Part shown: piece after piece, positions 8,338-15,797 of the stretch
Position numbering within the stretch: position 1 is the first letter of the stretch
How the letters are laid out: every line of letters begins with the position of its first letter
Assembly (NCBI GenBank): GCA_034437275.1
Contig: DAOTUD010000076.1
Coordinates: forward strand, 1 to 20,157
Length of the DNA: 20,157 nt
Direction: 5' to 3'
From: TC-15 sp034437275
Lineage (GTDB): Bacteria > Chloroflexota > Anaerolineae > Aggregatilineales > Aggregatilineaceae
The notes under the pieces: generated by a model
Database searches by the model: none
The model's input: the letters and a program-made list of their open reading frames with translations, nothing else
Told to the model about the DNA's origin: nothing
Program-made: the position numbers and the translations under genes

Positions 8338-8772
8338 TTATTGCGCCGGCTGGGTGTCGGCGACCGGCTCAACGGTGAAGTTGACGGTTTGTTCTAGCTC
8401 GTTGTTGAGGTAGATATCAACTTTCCAGTCACCGGTCGGCCAGTACTCGCCCCCGCCCAACGTTTCCCAGTCCAGGCCGAGCACGACCTCGCCGGTCGTT
8501 TCTTCAGCCTCGACGGTATTGGTCTGGTACAGCGCATTGGTCGACAGCGCCGTGAAAATGGCGCGGACTTCCAGCGTGCGTTTGTGCGCATTCAGCTTGA
8601 CGACGACGTTCAGGTCGTCGTCGGCCTGGAACGTGGTCGTCTGGGACAACAGCTCCTCCGGCAGGCTGCCGTCGCCGGGGGCCATGTACACTTCGTCGAT
8701 GGGGTCCGCACTGCACGCGGCCAGCACCACCGCCGCCAGCATTGCTATCAGCACCAGGGCCAAACGTCGCAT
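8338..8772 (-). CDS. Small lipoprotein of unknown function
   Basis: I start at ATG 8772, with AAGGAG 6-7 nt upstream. An in-frame TTG at 8778 is too close to that site. The 144-residue product has a short basic N-terminus, a hydrophobic stretch and the lipobox LAAC (Cys20), so it should be lipidated and anchored on the outside of the membrane. The rest is predicted beta-rich, ending with WPTGDWKVDIYLNNEL and TVNFTVEPV, which resembles a small Ig/transthyretin-like fold. I do not recognise a specific family. It is divergent from the trehalose synthase gene and has its own promoter. Confidence 0.8.
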   Translation of the reverse strand: MRRLALVLIAMLAAVVLAACSADPIDEVYMAPGDGSLPEELLSQTTTFQADDDLNVVVKLNAHKRTLEVRAIFTALSTNALYQTNTVEAEETTGEVVLGLDWETLGGGEYWPTGDWKVDIYLNNELEQTVNFTVEPVADTQPAQ

Positions 8773-8819
8773 CGTCAACTCCTTCAGCAGGCTTCAGGAT
8801 GATATACACTGCGAGGTTC

Positions 8820-8848
8820 ATCATACCTTATTTTACGCTATCTGCCAG
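8820..8848 (-). promoter_or_regulatory. Promoter of the lipoprotein gene
   Basis: On the minus strand CTGGCA (8848-8843) is followed by 17 nt and TATGAT (8825-8820), four and five matches to the sigma70 consensus hexamers respectively. It lies 48 nt upstream of the lipoprotein start, in the intergenic region shared with otsA. Confidence 0.6.
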
Positions 8849-8876
8849 GGTTTTTTTCGGGCTCAGTAAGCGAGCA

Positions 8877-8885
8877 TGGTATAAT
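8877..8885 (+). promoter_or_regulatory. Extended -10 promoter of the trehalose synthase gene
   Basis: The sequence TGGTATAAT is a perfect extended -10 with TATAAT at 8880-8885, about 64 nt upstream of the start codon. There is no recognisable -35 at 16-18 nt spacing. It is arranged back to back with the lipoprotein promoter. Confidence 0.6.
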
Positions 8886-8948
8886 AGGCGCGGGATAGCA
8901 GGGCTATCCACAGGGGAGCTACGTTGGCACAAAGGAGGCTAACATTTG

Positions 8949-10472
8949 ATGACATCCACCAATCCAGCAAATAACCTGACAACGGAACACGGCGAAAAAC
9001 CACTGATTGTGATCGCATCCAATCGCGGGCCGTTTAGCTTCGAGTACAAAAAAGACGGCGAAGTCTCCGTCTCGCGGGGCAGCGGCGGGCTGGTGACCGC
9101 GCTGGGCGCGTTGGCCGAAAAGCACGAAGTGCTGTGGGTGGCCGCGGCGCTGAGCAAAGCCGACCGGAAATGGGTCGAGCAAAACGAAGGCCGCACCATC
9201 GAGGTCGAAGGCGTGATGCTGCGGCTGGTGCTGCCCTCCCCCCGTGCCTACGACCGCTACTACAACGTGATCGCCAACCCGCTGCTGTGGTTCATCCAGC
9301 ACCAACTGTGGGACATCCCGCGCAAGCCCACCATCGACCGCGACACCTGGCGGGCCTGGCAGAAGGGCTATGTCGCGGTGAACGAGCTGTTCGCCGACAT
9401 GATCACCGACTCGATCAAGGACGCCCAACGCCCGGTGATCGTGTTCCCGCAGGACTATCACCTGTACCTGCTGCCCCACATGCTGCGCGAGCGCGTCGGA
9501 GACAAGGTGCAGATTCAGCCCTTCGTGCATATCCCCTGGCCGGGGCCGGATGCCTGGCGCATCTTGCCCGAAGCCATGCGTGCCGACCTGCTGTCCAGCT
9601 TGCTGGCTGCCGACCGCATCGGCTTCCAGACGTCCGGCGATGCGTTCAACTTCGTGCAGTGCTGCCGCTTTTACATTCAGGATGCCCATTCACACGGCAG
9701 CCGCGACGCGATCCACTACAAAGGCCGCAAGATCGAAGCCAAAGCCTACCCGATTTCGGTCGATGTCGAGAAACTCGAATCGCTGGTCGAGGAGCCGCAA
9801 ACCCCGCTGCTCAAGTCGCAGTTGATCAACTTCATCGGCGACCGCAAGCTGATCTTGCGCGTGGACCGCATCGAGCCGAGCAAGAACATCCTGCGCGGGC
9901 TGCTGGCCTATCGCTCGCTGCTGGAGCGCTACCCGCAGCATCGCGGCAAGGTGCAGATGTTGGCGCTGCTGGTCCCCTCGCGGATGGAGGTGGGCGAATA
10001 CCAGAACTATCTCCAGCAGATCATGGCCGAAGCGGGCATGATCAACGCCGAATTCAGCGAGGAATACTGGGAGCCGGTCCGCATCCAGCTTGGCGAAAAC
10101 TATTACCGCGCGCTGGCGGCGATGCAGCTTTACGACGTGCTGCTCGTCAACCCGATCGCCGACGGCATGAATCTGGTGGCCAAAGAGGGCGCACTGGTCA
10201 ACCAGCGCGACGGAGTGATCGTGCTCTCGGAGAGCGCGGGGGCAGTGTACGAACTGGGCGACCACGCGCTGCAAGTCTCGCCGTTCGATGTGCACGGCAT
10301 GGCGTCGGCGATGCACCAAGGGCTGACGATGGCCGCCGACGAACGGCACAAACGGGCCGCGGCCATGCATAAGATCGTGCGCAGCGCCGACGTCAAGACG
10401 TGGTTCTACGATCAGGTCGATGATGCGCTGACCGCATTGAGGAGCCAGGACAAAAAGTCTTCGACATCGTGA
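8949..10472 (+). CDS. otsA: GT20 family trehalose-6-phosphate synthase-like glycosyltransferase
   Basis: The 507-residue protein is a GT20 retaining glycosyltransferase, expected to join UDP- or another NDP-glucose to glucose-6-phosphate to make trehalose-6-phosphate in the cytoplasm. Visible motifs are SNRGP (24-28), GSGGLVTAL (44-52), QDYHLYLLP (168-176), HIPWPGPD (194-201), GFQTSGDAF (225-233) and DGMNLVAKEG (405-414). The donor-site motif reads RVDRIEPSKN (304-313) rather than the classical VDRLDYSKG, though the key Arg307 and Lys312 are present. ATG 8949 is 10 nt from AAAGGAGG; TTG 8946 at 7 nt is an alternative. The presence of an otsB homologue supports trehalose synthesis. Another GT20 product, such as a glucosylglycerol- or validamycin-type compound, cannot be excluded. 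The 3' end overlaps otsB by 61 bp. Confidence 0.85.
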   Translation: MTSTNPANNLTTEHGEKPLIVIASNRGPFSFEYKKDGEVSVSRGSGGLVTALGALAEKHEVLWVAAALSKADRKWVEQNEGRTIEVEGVMLRLVLPSPRAYDRYYNVIANPLLWFIQHQLWDIPRKPTIDRDTWRAWQKGYVAVNELFADMITDSIKDAQRPVIVFPQDYHLYLLPHMLRERVGDKVQIQPFVHIPWPGPDAWRILPEAMRADLLSSLLAADRIGFQTSGDAFNFVQCCRFYIQDAHSHGSRDAIHYKGRKIEAKAYPISVDVEKLESLVEEPQTPLLKSQLINFIGDRKLILRVDRIEPSKNILRGLLAYRSLLERYPQHRGKVQMLALLVPSRMEVGEYQNYLQQIMAEAGMINAEFSEEYWEPVRIQLGENYYRALAAMQLYDVLLVNPIADGMNLVAKEGALVNQRDGVIVLSESAGAVYELGDHALQVSPFDVHGMASAMHQGLTMAADERHKRAAAMHKIVRSADVKTWFYDQVDDALTALRSQDKKSSTS

Positions 10473-11221
10473 ACGCCCGCCGCCAGCACGTCCGCATTGG
10501 CGCGCACCGCGTCCGGCATATCGTCCGATTCGACGCCCAGCGCCAGCGCGTAGCACGTGCCGTCCGCGCGCAGGTCGCAGGCGACGCGCATCGCGTCGGC
10601 GTCGGTGGTGTCGTCGCCCAGGTAGATCGCCCCATCCAGGTGATAGCGGTCGACCAGCTGGCGAAACGCGCTGCCCTTGTTAATGTCGACCGGGGGACGC
10701 ACTTCGAACACCATGCGCCCCTGGAACAGCCGCAGTTCGTGCTGTTCGGCGAGCTGCTGGAGCAGCGGCGCAAGGCGGGCGGCAGCGGCAGAGGGATCGT
10801 CGGTCTGGCGGTAGTGGATGGACAGCGTGGCACCCTTGTCTTCGACCAGCATACCCGGCTCCTGGTGTGTGCGCGCGGCGGCCAGGACGGCTTCCAGCGC
10901 GGGCCGGTAGGTCGCGGCAGCGGGCGCCAGCTCAACCTGGCCATCCGTCCACCATTCCAGCCCATGATTACCAACGTACACCAGTTCCGGCAGGCCGACG
11001 CGCGCCTGCACATCGCCGGCAGCCCGGCCCGAGATGGCGGCGACCAGCGCCAGATGGCGCTGCAAACCCCGCAGCTGGGCGCGGCTGCGCGGGGTGACCT
11101 GGGCCGCGTCGGGGTCGTCGACGATGGGGCTGATGGTGCCGTCGACATCGGTCACCAGGCCAAGCTGTGTTTGATGCACCAGGGTGTGCAGCACGGTGGC
11201 AGTGGCATCTTGCCAGTACAT
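10412..11221 (-). CDS. otsB: Trehalose-6-phosphate phosphatase (HAD superfamily)
   Basis: The 269-residue protein removes phosphate from trehalose-6-phosphate, completing the OtsAB route. HAD motif I is TDVDGTIS with nucleophile Asp25 and acid/base Asp27, motif II includes AISGR (62-66), motif III is the Lys of DINKGSAF (Lys182), and motif IV is GDDTTDADA (202-210). NHGLEWW (85-91) is the typical OtsB cap-region signature. The start is ATG 11221 with CAGGAGA 7 nt upstream; the frame remains open to 11311, but that would run into the divergent kinase gene. It is encoded convergently to the GT20 gene and shares 61 bp of 3' coding sequence with it. It is divergent from the PfkB-type gene across 82 bp. 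Confidence 0.92.
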   Translation of the reverse strand: MYWQDATATVLHTLVHQTQLGLVTDVDGTISPIVDDPDAAQVTPRSRAQLRGLQRHLALVAAISGRAAGDVQARVGLPELVYVGNHGLEWWTDGQVELAPAAATYRPALEAVLAAARTHQEPGMLVEDKGATLSIHYRQTDDPSAAAARLAPLLQQLAEQHELRLFQGRMVFEVRPPVDINKGSAFRQLVDRYHLDGAIYLGDDTTDADAMRVACDLRADGTCYALALGVESDDMPDAVRANADVLAAGVHDVEDFLSWLLNAVSASST

Positions 11222-11260
11222 AAGCCGTCTCCTGTTTCGCTGGCGAGTTGGCCAACATGT

Positions 11261-11273
11261 GAGTGAGCCACTC
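11261..11273. promoter_or_regulatory. Inverted repeat in the otsB / kinase divergent intergenic region
   Basis: GAGTG-AGC-CACTC is a perfect 5-bp inverted repeat in the middle of the 82-bp gap between two divergent start codons. A TTGGCCAA palindrome lies just to its left (11249-11256). Either could be an operator controlling both genes. I see no strong -10 on either strand here. Confidence 0.25.
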
Positions 11274-11303
11274 GCGCATACCTGACTGTAAAGGGAGAGA
11301 AGG

Positions 11304-12368
11304 ATGAACAACGAGAATAATCAGAGTAAATCGGACCCCAAAGTTATTACGGTGACGGTCAATCCGTCGCTGGATCGCACGGTGACCACGCATTTTTTGG
11401 CGGTAGGGTACCACAACCGCACCACTGAGACAACCAAACTCGACCCGGCGGGGCGCGGCGTGAACATCTCGCGCGCGCTGCACGCGCTGGGCGTGGCGAC
11501 CCATGCCATCATTCTGCTGGGCCATGATTCCAACGGGCAGGCCTACCAATGGCTGCTGGCTGAGGAGGAGTTCCCGATCACGATCCTGCGGCGCGAAGGG
11601 CGCACACGCAGCAACATCCTCATCCGCGACACCGGCCACAACCACGAGACGGTGATCCTGGAGGACAGCGAAGGCGCGACCTACTCCGACCTGCGCGAGA
11701 TGGCCGATATGCTGATCCAGCACATCGCACCCGGCGACCGGGTGGTGTTTTCCGGCAGTTTGCCCAACGGCGTGCGCAACGACACCTACGCCTGGTTCAC
11801 CAGCGTGGCCCAAACCGCCGGGGCCAGCGTGTGCGTCAACGCCGGGGGCGGCGAGGCGCTGCAACAATCCTTGCAGGCGCGGCCCGGCCTGATCTACCTG
11901 ACCCAGTCGCAGCTCGAAGGGCTGTTTAACTTCCCGGTGCGGGCTGCCGAAGACGTGATCCACTGCGCGCAGCAGCTCCGCGCGCAGCGCGCCGGGAAGG
12001 TGCTGGTGGCGATGAACGACGCCGACAGCGCAGTTTTGGCGACTGAAAAAGGGAACTGGGTGGTCGATCTGTGGGATGAAGTGATCGGCACGCGCACCGG
12101 ACAGGCCGAAGCCCTGATCGCCGGGTACCTGGTCGGGCGGCTGAACAACTGGGCGATGGACGAGGCGCTCGAACTGGGGGCGGCAGCGGCGGCCTACGCG
12201 GTATCGCACGTGGGGAACCGCTTCGGCACGCTGCGCGACGTCCAGCAGTACATGCACCAGGTCGGCGCGATCGAAATCGACCGCCTGGACCGCAAGCTGG
12301 CCGAGTTGATCGAAAAGAGCAGCGTCAGCGTCCAGGAATTCGACGAGGAGACCGAAGAACAGCCTTAA
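11304..12368 (+). CDS. PfkB-family FruK/LacC-like sugar kinase with eroded active-site motifs
   Basis: The 354-residue protein follows the 1-phosphofructokinase/tagatose-6-phosphate kinase fold of the PfkB family. The N-terminal strand TVTVNPSLDRT (17-26), DPAGRGVNISRALHALG (47-63) and VVFSGSLPNGV (147-157) are recognisable. Normal members carry DTSG, KPN, SLG and the catalytic GAGD loop. Here these positions read NAGGG (179-183), LTQ (199-201), AMN (236-238) and TGQAE (265-269), so the catalytic Asp has become Glu and the anion hole is altered. The tail after ~335 is acidic (EFDEETEEQP). ATG 11304 has AAGGGAG upstream. It is divergent from otsB. It may be a pseudokinase or sugar-phosphate sensor, or have a different activity; it should not be called active FruK without proof. 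Confidence 0.8.
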   Translation: MNNENNQSKSDPKVITVTVNPSLDRTVTTHFLAVGYHNRTTETTKLDPAGRGVNISRALHALGVATHAIILLGHDSNGQAYQWLLAEEEFPITILRREGRTRSNILIRDTGHNHETVILEDSEGATYSDLREMADMLIQHIAPGDRVVFSGSLPNGVRNDTYAWFTSVAQTAGASVCVNAGGGEALQQSLQARPGLIYLTQSQLEGLFNFPVRAAEDVIHCAQQLRAQRAGKVLVAMNDADSAVLATEKGNWVVDLWDEVIGTRTGQAEALIAGYLVGRLNNWAMDEALELGAAAAAYAVSHVGNRFGTLRDVQQYMHQVGAIEIDRLDRKLAELIEKSSVSVQEFDEETEEQP

Positions 12369-12373
12369 AGCCA

Positions 12374-12382
12374 TGCTATAAT
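12374..12382 (+). promoter_or_regulatory. Extended -10 promoter of the TIR gene
   Basis: TGCTATAAT, with TATAAT at 12377-12382, begins six bases after the kinase stop codon and 44 nt before the TIR start. It indicates that the TIR gene is transcribed on its own and not only by read-through from the kinase gene. Confidence 0.6.
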
Positions 12383-12417
12383 ACGGGCATAGGAAGCATG
12401 TAGTGGGATGAGGGACC

Positions 12418-12990
12418 ATGCGGCAGATATTTGTGAGCTATGCACAGCCTGACGAGGAGTTTGCCATTCGCCTGGTGCAATCCCTGCGCGCGAGTGGGGC
12501 GCGGGTCTGGCTGGATGTGTTGGATGCCGAGCCGGGGCGCAACTGGTCGCGCAGCATCGAGCAGGCCCTGGCCCAGTCGCACATGATGATCGTGATCCTG
12601 ACGCCAGACGCGCTGGATTGCGCGCACGTCAACGTCGAGTGGCAAGCCTACCTGGAAGCCCACCGGTCGGTGATCCCGGTGCTGGCGCGGTCGTGTGACC
12701 CGCCCGGCCCGCTGCGGACGCGCCGCCCGATCGACTTCACGCGCAATTATGACCAGGCGATCCACCACCTGACCACGCGCCTGATCGAGTACGGCACCCG
12801 CACCGGGCGCAGCGATCCGGTGATCTGGACGATGGCCGAAGATGTGCACGACTTCCGCGAGGAACGCAACCCACCGCCCCCCCCTAGCCCCAGCGCTAAC
12901 AACCCCGGCGAGGAAGGACTGGTCGAAGGGGGGCTGCGCCGGATGGTGCAAGGGCTGCGCGAACTGCTGCGAGGGGGCAGCACGGCCTGA
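12418..12990 (+). CDS. Stand-alone TIR-domain protein
   Basis: The first ~125 residues of this 190-residue protein are a bacterial TIR domain. Strand A is QIFVSYAQPDEEFA, the BB-loop region is VWLDVLDAEPGRNW, then SIEQALAQSHMMIVILTPDA, and the helix has VNVEW with Glu74 where the NADase glutamate of TIR enzymes sits. It ends with RPIDFTRNYDQAIHHL, common in TIR_2-type proteins. After it come a Pro-rich linker (NPPPPPSPS at 151-159) and a C-terminal amphipathic helix (LVEGGLRRMVQGLRELLRG) that could bind a membrane or partner. There is no NLR, SAVED or other sensor domain, and no neighbour forms a known TIR defence pair. NAD cleavage, signalling or protein binding are all possible. ATG 12418 has GGGATGAGGG upstream. 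A convergent reductase gene follows after 42 bp. Confidence 0.87.
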   Translation: MRQIFVSYAQPDEEFAIRLVQSLRASGARVWLDVLDAEPGRNWSRSIEQALAQSHMMIVILTPDALDCAHVNVEWQAYLEAHRSVIPVLARSCDPPGPLRTRRPIDFTRNYDQAIHHLTTRLIEYGTRTGRSDPVIWTMAEDVHDFREERNPPPPPSPSANNPGEEGLVEGGLRRMVQGLRELLRGGSTA

Positions 12991-13032
12991 CGTTTCCCGA
13001 CACCGATTACCTGATACGCGGTTCCGTCCCCG

Positions 13033-14025
13033 CTACCGCTTCGGTTCGATGCCCAACTGCTCCATCTCGTAGCGCGCGGTGGCGACCAACCCCTCGCTCA
13101 GCGGGCGCGGCGCGTAGCCCAACTCGCGTTTGGCTTTGGCGTTGGAACCGAGATACGTCACCCCGGCGACAGTGCGCAGACTCTCGGCAGCGAACAACCC
13201 CCGCAGCGGGATCACACGCTCCACCACGCCCAGCACCCCGGCCAGCCCCTTGAGCACCGCCGGCGGAATCTGCACGCGCGGCGCAGGGATGCCGAACGCT
13301 TCTTCGCCATACTTCAGCGCCTCGGTGAGTGTGGCCGGCTGCCCGGCGATGATGTAGCTTTCGCCCGGCTGGCCTTTTTCCATCGCCAGGATGTGCCCGC
13401 GCGCGGTGTCCTCGACGTGCGCCCAGCAGTACGCGGTCCCCTTCGGCGCGACGAACAGCCGCCCCTTGACGTACTGGAGCAACTGGTCACGCACCAGGCT
13501 GTGATCGCCCGGCCCGTAGACCAGCCCCGGCAGCACGATCACCAGCGGCAGCCCGTCGTCGATCATGGGCTGCGCGATCTCGTAGTGGGCGATCCACTTG
13601 GTGCGCTCGTAATGGTTGACGAACGCCCCTTCGTGGCGATAGGTTTCGTCGACCATCTGGCCCTGTGTATCCGAGAACACGCCGACCGTGCTGGTATACA
13701 CGCCCTGCGGAATGTCCAACTCGCGCATCAGTTCCAGCACGTTGCGCGTGCCGTCGATGTTGATGCGTTCCATGCGGCCTGTGTCCCGCACGCCGATCTC
13801 GTACCACGCCGCGATGTGGAACACGCCATCCACGCCGCGCATCCCCTCCCGCATCGAGTCTTTGTCGGTGATGTCGCCCTGGTGAATCGCAGCCCCGCGC
13901 GCGGCGAGGTCTTCGGCTTTGGACGGGGTGCGGGCCAGCGCGACGACCGCGTGCCCGGCGTCGAGCAGTTGGCGCGCCACTTCCCCGCCGATAAACCCGG
14001 TCGCTCCGGTGATAAAGTATTTCAT
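13033..14025 (-). CDS. NAD-dependent epimerase / dihydroflavonol-4-reductase-like extended SDR
   Basis: The 330-residue protein starts at ATG 14025 with AAAGGAG 8 nt upstream. It is an extended short-chain dehydrogenase. The nucleotide site is ITGATGFIGGEVAR (GxxGxxG at 7-13), Asp51 follows in HQGDITD, and the catalytic set is Ser112/Thr113 (TSTVGVF) and the YxxxK pair Tyr139 and Lys143 (YERTK). The family includes sugar epimerases, dihydroflavonol/aldehyde reductases and the hopanoid-associated HpnA group; the substrate is not evident. The glycosyltransferase gene is on the same strand just upstream, 64 bp away. A role in sugar or lipid modification is possible, but the gene has its own -10 signal, so this is weak context. 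Confidence 0.88.
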   Translation of the reverse strand: MKYFITGATGFIGGEVARQLLDAGHAVVALARTPSKAEDLAARGAAIHQGDITDKDSMREGMRGVDGVFHIAAWYEIGVRDTGRMERINIDGTRNVLELMRELDIPQGVYTSTVGVFSDTQGQMVDETYRHEGAFVNHYERTKWIAHYEIAQPMIDDGLPLVIVLPGLVYGPGDHSLVRDQLLQYVKGRLFVAPKGTAYCWAHVEDTARGHILAMEKGQPGESYIIAGQPATLTEALKYGEEAFGIPAPRVQIPPAVLKGLAGVLGVVERVIPLRGLFAAESLRTVAGVTYLGSNAKAKRELGYAPRPLSEGLVATARYEMEQLGIEPKR

Positions 14026-14068
14026 GCTGTACGCTCCTTTGGTATGGTTTGTATGACTGCCCTCACAG

Positions 14069-14077
14069 AGCATAGCA
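14069..14077 (-). promoter_or_regulatory. Extended -10 promoter of the SDR gene
   Basis: On the minus strand TGCTATGCT (14077-14069) lies 43 nt upstream of ATG 14025, just after the glycosyltransferase stop. It resembles the extended -10 elements at 6791, 8877, 12374 and 15726. A TTGACG further up (14093-14088) is only 13 nt away, which is too close for a standard -35. Confidence 0.45.
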
Positions 14078-14089
14078 CATCCCGGCCCG

Positions 14090-15598
14090 TCAATCGCCCG
14101 GCGCGGCCAGCAAGATCACCGTCACGCCGTTGACCGCGTACTGGTCGCGCACGCGGTCCTGCCGCACGTGCAGCCAGTCGCCCATCAGCGACGGACCCGG
14201 CGCGAACGGGTCGAAGTCCAGCATGATGCCCAGGTGATGCACGTCCTCGTTCGGATTGCGGTAGATGGCCCAGATGCGCGTATGGCGCTGCTCGAAGGCA
14301 GTGGTATCGACCGGCGTGTCGTAGGTTTTCGTGTCGTAGAGCTGCAAGATGTCCGGGTCGCCGCTGACCTGATCGGGATCGAAATAGCGGCAGAAAGTCC
14401 GTTCGACGTTAGCCCGTTCGAGCAGGATACCGTCGCCGGGCTGGTAGCGCTGCGTGATATAATTCGCGGCACGCTCCCAGTCGGCGCGCCGGTACTCCCC
14501 GCTGTCGAACACGGCCAGGATGCTGGCGGTATTGAAGATCACCAACGCGACCAGCGCCCCACGCCACAGCGCTCCGTTGATCCCCGGCAGGGTGCGCCAC
14601 CCGGCGACCGTCAGCACGATCAGCGCGGGGAGGAACACCACGAAATAGCGGTCGACGTAGAACGAGATGACCTGCGAGATCACGAACACCGGCAGCCAGG
14701 GCACCACGACCAGCCACAGCCAGTACAGGTTTTCGCGGTGCGCGCGGCCCTCGCGCACGACGGTGATCACGCCCCAGGCCAGCCCCGTCACGGCAATGAA
14801 CAGCCCCGGCAGTAAAAACCAGTGAAATTCGCCCTCATACCCGGCGGTCATGTTCCACAGCGTGAGCGGCAGGTCCTTGAGTTCCGGGCGCGGCACCCAC
14901 TCCGATTTCACCTGCGGCGGCTCCAGGAGCAACTGCGCCAGCCAGGCCAGCGTCGGCAGCGCGGCGATCACCTGCGCGGCCAGCCAGCGCCGGAAGAAGC
15001 GGCGCTCCTGGCGCATGTAGAGGGCGAACAGCACGAACTGCGCGCCCGGCATCGCCACGGCGGTAAGTTGGGTGAAGTACGCGGCCATGCTGCTGAGCGT
15101 AAACCCGGCCCACACCGCGCGCGACCGGTGGCCCTGCAGCAGCTTGAGAAAGAAATACGACATAATCACCGCCAGCACCATCACCAGCGTATACGCGCGC
15201 GCCGTCCGGGACAGCCACACATGGTACGGATTCGCGGCCAGCAGCAGCCCCACCCACAGCGCGAGTTCCGGCTGCCCGTAGATGTTTCGCACCAGGCACA
15301 CCAGCAGCGCGATCCCCAGCACGCCCAGCAGCGCCGACGGCAGCCGCAGTTGCAGTTCGGTCGCGGTCGGCAGCGGGCGCAGCAGCAGGTAGTAGGGCGG
15401 CGTCTGGTTGCCCGCGTCCCGGATCGACTCGAGCGAGTCGGCCAGCGGGGCCTGGGCGCGGTATTCGGTCGAGACTTCGTCGGTCCACAGGCTGGCCGCC
15501 CCCAAATTCCAGGCGCGGAATCCGAAGCCCAGCAGCAGGATCAGCACCAGCGCCGGCCAGAAATAACGGGCCGGGCGGACGCGGGCGGTCGGGATCAT
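14090..15598 (-). CDS. GT39/ArnT-like membrane glycosyltransferase
   Basis: The 502-residue protein is a multi-spanning GT-C glycosyltransferase of the PMT/ArnT type, which moves a sugar from a polyprenyl-phosphate donor to an acceptor on the outer face of the membrane. The first TM (~12-28) is followed by the extracytoplasmic loop SLWTDEVSTEY with the presumed catalytic Asp40 and Glu41. About ten further hydrophobic segments follow up to ~375, and a soluble C-terminal domain of ~125 residues completes it. The acceptor (protein, lipid or polysaccharide) is unknown. ATG 15598 has AAGGAG 10-11 nt upstream. A possible -10, TACAAT, lies at 15649-15644 on the minus strand. It is divergent from cutA and precedes the SDR gene on the same strand. 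Confidence 0.85.
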   Translation of the reverse strand: MIPTARVRPARYFWPALVLILLLGFGFRAWNLGAASLWTDEVSTEYRAQAPLADSLESIRDAGNQTPPYYLLLRPLPTATELQLRLPSALLGVLGIALLVCLVRNIYGQPELALWVGLLLAANPYHVWLSRTARAYTLVMVLAVIMSYFFLKLLQGHRSRAVWAGFTLSSMAAYFTQLTAVAMPGAQFVLFALYMRQERRFFRRWLAAQVIAALPTLAWLAQLLLEPPQVKSEWVPRPELKDLPLTLWNMTAGYEGEFHWFLLPGLFIAVTGLAWGVITVVREGRAHRENLYWLWLVVVPWLPVFVISQVISFYVDRYFVVFLPALIVLTVAGWRTLPGINGALWRGALVALVIFNTASILAVFDSGEYRRADWERAANYITQRYQPGDGILLERANVERTFCRYFDPDQVSGDPDILQLYDTKTYDTPVDTTAFEQRHTRIWAIYRNPNEDVHHLGIMLDFDPFAPGPSLMGDWLHVRQDRVRDQYAVNGVTVILLAAPGD

Positions 15599-15725
15599 TG
15601 TATGCTCGCTCCTTGTCGCAAGCCGCGATCAGCAAACCCGTGTATTGTAGTGAGTCCCCTTCAGATTTATAGTGATTGTATGCCAAACCACTACCAAAAT
15701 CGCGTGCTGGTGTGGCACGGCGTCG

Positions 15726-15734
15726 TGTTATAAT
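15726..15734 (+). promoter_or_regulatory. Extended -10 promoter of the cutA-deacetylase operon
   Basis: TGTTATAAT is a perfect extended -10 with TATAAT at 15729-15734, 63 nt upstream of the cutA start. No good -35 is present at the normal spacing. The leader of about 55 nt contains nothing else I can name. Confidence 0.6.
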
Positions 15735-15797
15735 CTGCGCCACGAGCCGCACCGTTGGGCTTTTAGCCATATTTCGATATAACCTGAGGAGGCAACG

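Noticed and set aside
8184..8372. N-terminal extension of glutamate dehydrogenase
   Set aside because: It lies over the promoter palindromes, overlaps the lipoprotein stop, and is absent from the normal family length.
10968..12419. Minus-strand open frame (483 codons) opposite the PfkB-type gene
   Set aside because: It overlaps both the kinase and the start of otsB antisense, has no recognisable domain, and is explained by codon bias.
385..12990. A joint CHAT plus TIR defence operon
   Set aside because: The two genes are about 10 kb apart on opposite strands with unrelated metabolic genes between them, and each has its own promoter.
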